A stretch of DNA of 64,000 bases. Source: Streptomyces deccanensis (GTDB taxonomy: Bacteria > Actinomycetota > Actinomycetes > Streptomycetales > Streptomycetaceae). Made by a program: the position numbers and the translations under genes. Location of the stretch: NCBI RefSeq assembly GCF_022385335.1, contig NZ_CP092431.1:3224001-3288000 (forward strand). Direction: 5' to 3'. Numbering within the stretch: the stretch's first letter is position 1; each line of letters begins with the position of its first letter. The notes beneath the pieces are model-generated. The model worked only from the letters and a program-made list of their open reading frames with translations. It was not told the origin of the DNA and did not search any database. Shown here piece by piece: positions 60,341 to 64,000 of this stretch.

Positions 60341-60878
60341 GCCGGGCCGCCTCGTCCAAGGCCCCAGCCTCCACGCTCGCGCGGTCGCCGTCAGTGGTGG
60401 AGCCGTCGAGAGGGACGGGCCCCGTAACGGCCTGCTGCGTCAGCCGGGCGTGGGCACTGCGCCAACCGCACCAGGGACAGTACTCCTGCAGCAGTTGCTC
60501 GACGGGAGCACGCTTGTCGCACTGGGGGCATGTCTCCTTCGCCACCCGCGCCTGCCGCCAGGCGGCCGTCTCCGTGTCCGTACCGGAGGGGAACTCCAGC
60601 CCGTAGTGAGCGGCTGTCTCGAAGGAGGCCAGGGCGGCGCGCAGTCGGATGCCGAGCAGTTCCACCCCCGCCACCGAGACCATGATGTCGGCGTTGAGGA
60701 CCAGTCCTTTGTCCAGCAGGGTCTCCACGACATGAGCCAGACCCCCGTCGCCGTCCCGCCTGGGCTGCAGCGGCACGGCTCCCCCGCCTCGCGTTCCGGC
60801 CATCGCCCCGTCGCGGCGTGTGCTCGCGGGCGGAAAGGCGGCCCGGTTGCGCACGTTGTCGTCCGGATAGCTGCTCAT
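60330..60878 (-). CDS. GvpA/GvpJ-domain protein with C-terminal zinc ribbon
   Basis: 182 residues. The domain at about 45-95 is GvpA/J-type (LAHVVETLLDKGLVLNADI, MVSVAGVELLGIRLRAAL, ASFETAAHYG). It is followed by CPQCDKRAPVEQLLQEYCPWCGW, two Cys-x2-Cys knuckles forming a zinc ribbon, not part of ordinary shell proteins. First gene of the operon. ATG 60878 has no Shine-Dalgarno and a -10-like sequence starts 11 bp upstream, so a leaderless or nearly leaderless transcript is likely. Confidence 0.78.
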   Translation of the reverse strand: MSSYPDDNVRNRAAFPPASTRRDGAMAGTRGGGAVPLQPRRDGDGGLAHVVETLLDKGLVLNADIMVSVAGVELLGIRLRAALASFETAAHYGLEFPSGTDTETAAWRQARVAKETCPQCDKRAPVEQLLQEYCPWCGWRSAHARLTQQAVTGPVPLDGSTTDGDRASVEAGALDEAARRDG

Positions 60879-60888
60879 GCCTGTGCAA

Positions 60889-60913
60889 GTATCCGCCCTG
60901 ACGCGACTTACAC
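60889..60913 (-). promoter_or_regulatory. Possible stress-sigma (SigB-like) promoter of the gas-vesicle-like operon
   Basis: Minus strand GTGT, 15 bp, GGATAC, one mismatch from the Streptomyces SigB-type pattern GNNT-N14-16-GGGTAY. The predicted start is only a few bases before ATG 60878. Confidence 0.5.
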
Positions 60914-61041
60914 ACCCGACACGGCGGAGGTCGGCCGTCCTGGCGGGGGTACGCGGCGGCCTGCGTGCCGTACCGACACCGGGCAGCCCGACCATCACCC
61001 CTGAGTCTCGCCCGGTATGGCGGCCGACGCACGGACGCGGA

Positions 61042-61081
61042 CGGCCCTCGACGGGGGTCGGGGTCTCACCGTCGAGGGCCG
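61042..61081 (-). terminator. Terminator of the urt operon
   Basis: CGGCCCTCGACGG (61042-61054) pairs perfectly with CCGTCGAGGGCCG (61069-61081); loop 14 nt. It lies 20 bp beyond the urtE stop and separates urt from the gas-vesicle-like operon. Confidence 0.85.
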
Positions 61082-61100
61082 CACGTTCACCGGCCCGGCC

Positions 61101-61793
61101 TCACACGCTGAGCGCGGCGCGTACGGTCTGTTCGGCGCCCGTGCCGCCCTCGCCCGAGGACGTCACACGGCCCGCCTCCAGGACGTAGTACTGCTGCGCG
61201 GCTCTCATGGCGAAGCCGACGTGCTGCTCCACGAGGAGGACCGAAAGGCCACCGCGCCGGGTGAGGGCGAGGATCGTCTCCTCGATCTCGGCGACGACGG
61301 AAGGCTGGATGCCCTCGGTCGGCTCGTCGAGCAGCAGCAGCCTCGGCCGGGTGATCAGGGCGCGGGCGATGGCGAGTTGCTGCCGTTGCCCGCCGGAGAG
61401 CAGGCCGGCGCGGCGGCCGGACAGGTCGCGCAGAACGGGGAAGAGGTCCAGGGCCTCGGCGGTCGCCTCCTTGCCGTCGGGGCGTCCGTCGGCGACGAGT
61501 TGGAGGTTCTCGGCGGTGGTCAGATGCGGGAAGGACTGCTGGCCCTGCGGGACGTACGCCATGCCGCGGGCCACGCGCTGGTGCGGGGCGAGGCGCGTGA
61601 TGTCCTCGCTGTCCAGCAGAACGGCGCCGCCTTTCGGCTTGAGCAGGCCCATGGCGACACGCAGGAGGGTGCTCTTCCCGGCGCCGTTGTGGCCCAGCAC
61701 GGTGGCGACCGCGTCCTTCGGCACCGAGACCGTCACACCGTGCAGCACGGTGGTGCGGTCGTAGCCGGCCTGTACGGAACTGATCTCCAGCAT
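61101..61793 (-). CDS. urtE: Urea ABC transporter ATPase UrtE
   Basis: 230 residues, LivF-type ATPase. Walker A GHNGAGKSTLLRVAMGL, signature LSGGQRQQLAIARALI, Walker B LLLLDEPTEGIQPSVVAEI, His switch VEQHVGFAMRA. The EGIQPS motif is typical of UrtE. Urea uptake (urtABCDE) is normally induced by nitrogen limitation. The gene starts 5 bp after the urtD stop and is followed by a strong terminator. Confidence 0.9.
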   Translation of the reverse strand: MLEISSVQAGYDRTTVLHGVTVSVPKDAVATVLGHNGAGKSTLLRVAMGLLKPKGGAVLLDSEDITRLAPHQRVARGMAYVPQGQQSFPHLTTAENLQLVADGRPDGKEATAEALDLFPVLRDLSGRRAGLLSGGQRQQLAIARALITRPRLLLLDEPTEGIQPSVVAEIEETILALTRRGGLSVLLVEQHVGFAMRAAQQYYVLEAGRVTSSGEGGTGAEQTVRAALSV

Positions 61794-61798
61794 GGGTC

Positions 61799-62587
61799 TC
61801 AGGCCTCCTCGGTGACGGCGACGGGTGTGGTGGGCGTCGCTCCGGATTCGGGTTCGGAGGCGCGCCCGAGGTAGACCTCCTGGACCTTGGCGTCGGCCTG
61901 GACCTCGGCGACCGTGCCCTCGCTGAGCACCTTGCCGGCGTGCAGGACGCTGACGCTGCGGGCGAAGGAGCGCATGAAGTCCATGTCGTGCTCGATGACG
62001 ACGACCGTGTGGTCCTCGCTCACCCGCTGCAACAGCTCGCCGGTCGCCTCCCGTTCCTCGTGGCTCATACCGGCCACCGGTTCGTCGAGCAGGAGCAGCT
62101 TCACGTCCTGGACGAGCAGCATGCCGATCTCCAGCCACTGCTTCTGCCCGTGGGCGAGCACGCCCGCGGGGCGGTCGCGCAGCTCGGTCAGGCCCGTCGT
62201 CTCCAACGCTTTCGCGACCGGTTCGGGGATGTCCTTGCGGCGGCGCAGCATCGTCCACACGCCCCGCCCGGCGCCCGCCGCGATGTCGAGGTTCTGCAGC
62301 ACGGTCAGTTCCTCGAAGATGCTGGCCGTCTGGAACGTACGGCCGATGCCCAGCCGTGCGATCTTCTGCACGGGCTTGCCCAGCAGGTCCTGGTCGCCGA
62401 AGCGGACCGAGCCGGTCGCCTTCACCAGGCCGGTGATCGCGTCGACCAGCGTGGTCTTGCCCGCGCCGTTCGGGCCGATGAGGAAGCGCAGGTCACCGGG
62501 GCGGATGTCCAGGTCGACGCCGTCGACGGCGGTGAACCCGTCGAACGTCACCCGTAGGTCGCGGACGGTCAGTCCGTCGCCGCTCAT
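61799..62587 (-). CDS. urtD: Urea ABC transporter ATPase UrtD
   Basis: 262 residues, LivG-type ATPase. Walker A GPNGAGKTTLVDAITGL, FQTASIFEELTVLQNL, signature region LAHGQKQWLEIGMLL (degenerate signature characteristic of UrtD), Walker B LLLLDEPVAGMSHEE, His switch EHDMDFMRSFA. ATG 62587 overlaps the urtC stop. Confidence 0.9.
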   Translation of the reverse strand: MSGDGLTVRDLRVTFDGFTAVDGVDLDIRPGDLRFLIGPNGAGKTTLVDAITGLVKATGSVRFGDQDLLGKPVQKIARLGIGRTFQTASIFEELTVLQNLDIAAGAGRGVWTMLRRRKDIPEPVAKALETTGLTELRDRPAGVLAHGQKQWLEIGMLLVQDVKLLLLDEPVAGMSHEEREATGELLQRVSEDHTVVVIEHDMDFMRSFARSVSVLHAGKVLSEGTVAEVQADAKVQEVYLGRASEPESGATPTTPVAVTEEA

Positions 62588-63711
62588 GCTGTCTCCCCAG
62601 AGGTACGGGATCGGGTGCCGCCGCCGGTGCGGCGCTTGCGCAGGACGGCGCCCAGGGAGGCCAGGCCGCCGGGCAGGAAGCCGACCGCCAGCACGAACAG
62701 CAGTCCCTGGAGGTAGGTCCACGCGGCGGGGAACTCGTCGGACAGCGTGCTCTGCGCCCAGGCCACGGCGACCGCGCCGAGCACCGCTCCCACCAGGGAG
62801 GCCCGTCCGCCGACCGCCGCGCCGATGACGAAGCCGATGGAGGGCACGATGCCGATCAGCGCCGGGGAGATGATCCCGACGGCCGGGACGAAGAGGGCTC
62901 CCGCGAGGCCCGCCATGCCTGCGGCGACGACGTACGCGACGAGCTTGATGTTCGCCGGGTTGTAGCCGAGGAAACGCACCCGCTCCTCGGAGTCCCGTAC
63001 GGCGACGAGGAGTTCGCCGTAGCGGCTGACGAACAGCTGGCGGGCGAGGGCCATCAGCAGGAGCAGCACGGCGGCGATGATGAAGTACACCATCCGCTGG
63101 TTGACCGGGTCGTCCAGCGAGTAGCCGAAGAAGCCCTGGATGTCGGTGAGGCCGTTGGTGCCGCCCGTGGTCGCCTGCTGGCCGACCAGCCAGATGGAGA
63201 GGGCGGCGGCGAGGGCCTGGCTGAGGATCGCGAAGTAGGCGCCCTTCACCCTGCGTCGGAAGACGAGGAAGCCGAGCAGCGCGGCGACCGCCATGGGCAG
63301 CAGCACGGTCATGGCGAGCGCGAAGCCGGGGTCGGCGAAGGGCTTCCACCACCAGGGCAGCGCGTCGCCGGTGCCGTACAGCTGCATGAAGTCCGGCAGC
63401 GTCTCGCCGGTGGCGGCGGCGTCGGTGAGCTTGAGGTGCATGGCCATGGCGTAGCCGCCGAGGCCGAAGAAGACGCCCTGGCCGAGGACCATGAGGCCGC
63501 CGCGGCCCCAGGCCAGGCTGACACCGACGGCCACGATCGCGTAGCACAGGTACTTCGCGAGGAGGGAGAGGCGGAAGTCGGAGAGGGCGAGCGGGGCGAC
63601 GCCGAGCAGGAGTACGGCTCCGAGGGCGAAGCCTGCGGGCACGCGGAAGCGGTTCAGCAGGGGCGTGGAGGGCGGGGTCACGGTGGCGGGGGGCGTGGTC
63701 GTGGTCGTCAT
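62584..63711 (-). CDS. urtC: Urea ABC transporter permease UrtC
   Basis: 375 residues, LivM-type permease with about ten TM helices: [65 protein letters not shown], and [19 protein letters not shown] (coupling loop). Ends in a basic tail [14 protein letters not shown] 63711 overlaps the urtB stop; an in-frame ATG 15 codons upstream is inside urtB and less likely. Confidence 0.9.
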   Translation of the reverse strand: MTTTTTPPATVTPPSTPLLNRFRVPAGFALGAVLLLGVAPLALSDFRLSLLAKYLCYAIVAVGVSLAWGRGGLMVLGQGVFFGLGGYAMAMHLKLTDAAATGETLPDFMQLYGTGDALPWWWKPFADPGFALAMTVLLPMAVAALLGFLVFRRRVKGAYFAILSQALAAALSIWLVGQQATTGGTNGLTDIQGFFGYSLDDPVNQRMVYFIIAAVLLLLMALARQLFVSRYGELLVAVRDSEERVRFLGYNPANIKLVAYVVAAGMAGLAGALFVPAVGIISPALIGIVPSIGFVIGAAVGGRASLVGAVLGAVAVAWAQSTLSDEFPAAWTYLQGLLFVLAVGFLPGGLASLGAVLRKRRTGGGTRSRTSGETA

Positions 63712-64000
63712 GCCAGGCTCCGGGTGCGCAGTGTGTACAGGCCCTGGGGTCGCCACTGGAGGAAGGCGACGATCGCCACCAGCACCACGACCTTGGCGAC
63801 GCTGACGGTGGTCGAGTACTCGAGGACGGACTGCAGCACGCCCAGCGCGAACGCCGTGATGACGGCGCCCTTCAGCTGTCCGATGCCGCCGACGACCACG
63901 ACCAGGAAGGCGTCGACGATGTAGTTGGTGCCCATCGTCGGGCCGATCGGCCCGACCAGGGTGAGCGCGACGCCGGCCACGCCGGCCAGGCCGGAGCCGA
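63708..64000 (-). CDS. urtB: Urea ABC transporter permease UrtB, 3' part (gene runs off the right edge)
   Basis: The visible 97 codons are the C-terminus of a LivH-type permease: [32 protein letters not shown], then [20 protein letters not shown] and [17 protein letters not shown], matching UrtB. The start and urtA lie beyond the window. Confidence 0.9.
   Translation of the reverse strand, partial: GSGLAGVAGVALTLVGPIGPTMGTNYIVDAFLVVVVGGIGQLKGAVITAFALGVLQSVLEYSTTVSVAKVVVLVAIVAFLQWRPQGLYTLRTRSLA

Noticed and set aside
58202..60878. Calling this a normal gas-vesicle cluster for buoyancy
   Set aside because: Several essential canonical components are absent and the GvpA/J proteins carry foreign domains.
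1..64000. Search for insertion sequences, prophage or integrase genes, tRNA and rRNA
   Set aside because: No transposase, integrase, tRNA cloverleaf or rRNA segment was recognised anywhere; the repeats found are not bounded by element-encoded genes.

Overview
The window is chromosomal DNA of an actinomycete, almost certainly a Streptomyces. GC is very high with a strong third-position G/C bias. GTG and TTG starts are common, genes are often coupled by ATGA or GTGA overlaps, Tat signals are frequent, and MerR, TetR, GntR, LacI and LuxR regulators are abundant. The order matC-like / matB / carboxyltransferase / mbl is, from memory, that of a core region in Streptomyces. I saw no rRNA, tRNA, transposase, phage gene or CRISPR array. 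Both ends cut genes: a glycosyltransferase on the left and urtB on the right.

Layout. (1) 1-11.0 kb: a translationally coupled run for a cell-surface glycan: GT4 glycosyltransferase, methyltransferase, giant AftD-like membrane arabinofuranosyltransferase, condensation-fold protein, second methyltransferase, EamA-like membrane protein, Trm112-like protein, FkbM methyltransferase, then a hypothetical gene. (2) 11.2-20.2 kb: regulation and stress: MEDS/STAS protein with an ATPase-like partner, ATPase-LuxR regulator, ATP-grasp enzyme, secreted DUF3152 metzincin-like protein, MerR-PP2C fusion with its own MerR-type promoter, and an AbiEii-like nucleotidyltransferase with a duplicated-domain partner. 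(3) 20.4-26.9 kb: FadR-type regulator divergent from malonate uptake and activation genes (matC-like, matB, fused carboxyltransferase), then mbl. (4) 27.1-37.5 kb: a conflict-type island. A SLOG protein and a SLATT-like membrane protein converge, followed by a complete FxSxx-COOH RiPP operon: fxsA precursor, fxsB radical SAM/SPASM maturase, AAC(3)-like acetyltransferase, TIR-like fxsC, and the ParA/NB-ARC/TPR protein fxsT. (5) 37.5-46.4 kb: hydrolase, Tat-exported KstD-like flavoprotein, GNAT, a divergent MFS/TetR pair, a gene remnant, a second paralogous TetR, and a regulator divergent from an NAD(P)-binding protein. (6) 46.4-54.0 kb: a fructan/sucrose regulon: secreted GH32, ABC binding protein and two permeases without an ATPase, cytoplasmic GH32, LacI regulator, with two matching operators. 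(7) 54.1-58.1 kb: ABC exporter, DUF418-type membrane protein, compositionally atypical small kinase. (8) 58.2-60.9 kb: a reduced gas-vesicle-like operon with unusual fusions (GvpA/J-zinc ribbon, GvpA/J-PH-like, GvpK, GvpL/F) behind a stress-sigma-like promoter. (9) 61.1-64.0 kb: urea ABC transporter urtBCDE (leftward).

Most interesting: the SLOG/SLATT pair beside the fxs operon; the gas-vesicle-like operon whose shell-type domains are fused to PH-like and zinc-ribbon domains; and interspersed palindromic Streptomyces-type repeats read in frame through three protein genes, one carrying a perfect terminator-like hairpin in mid-gene. Operators could be read directly for the MerR, FadR, TetR and LacI modules.
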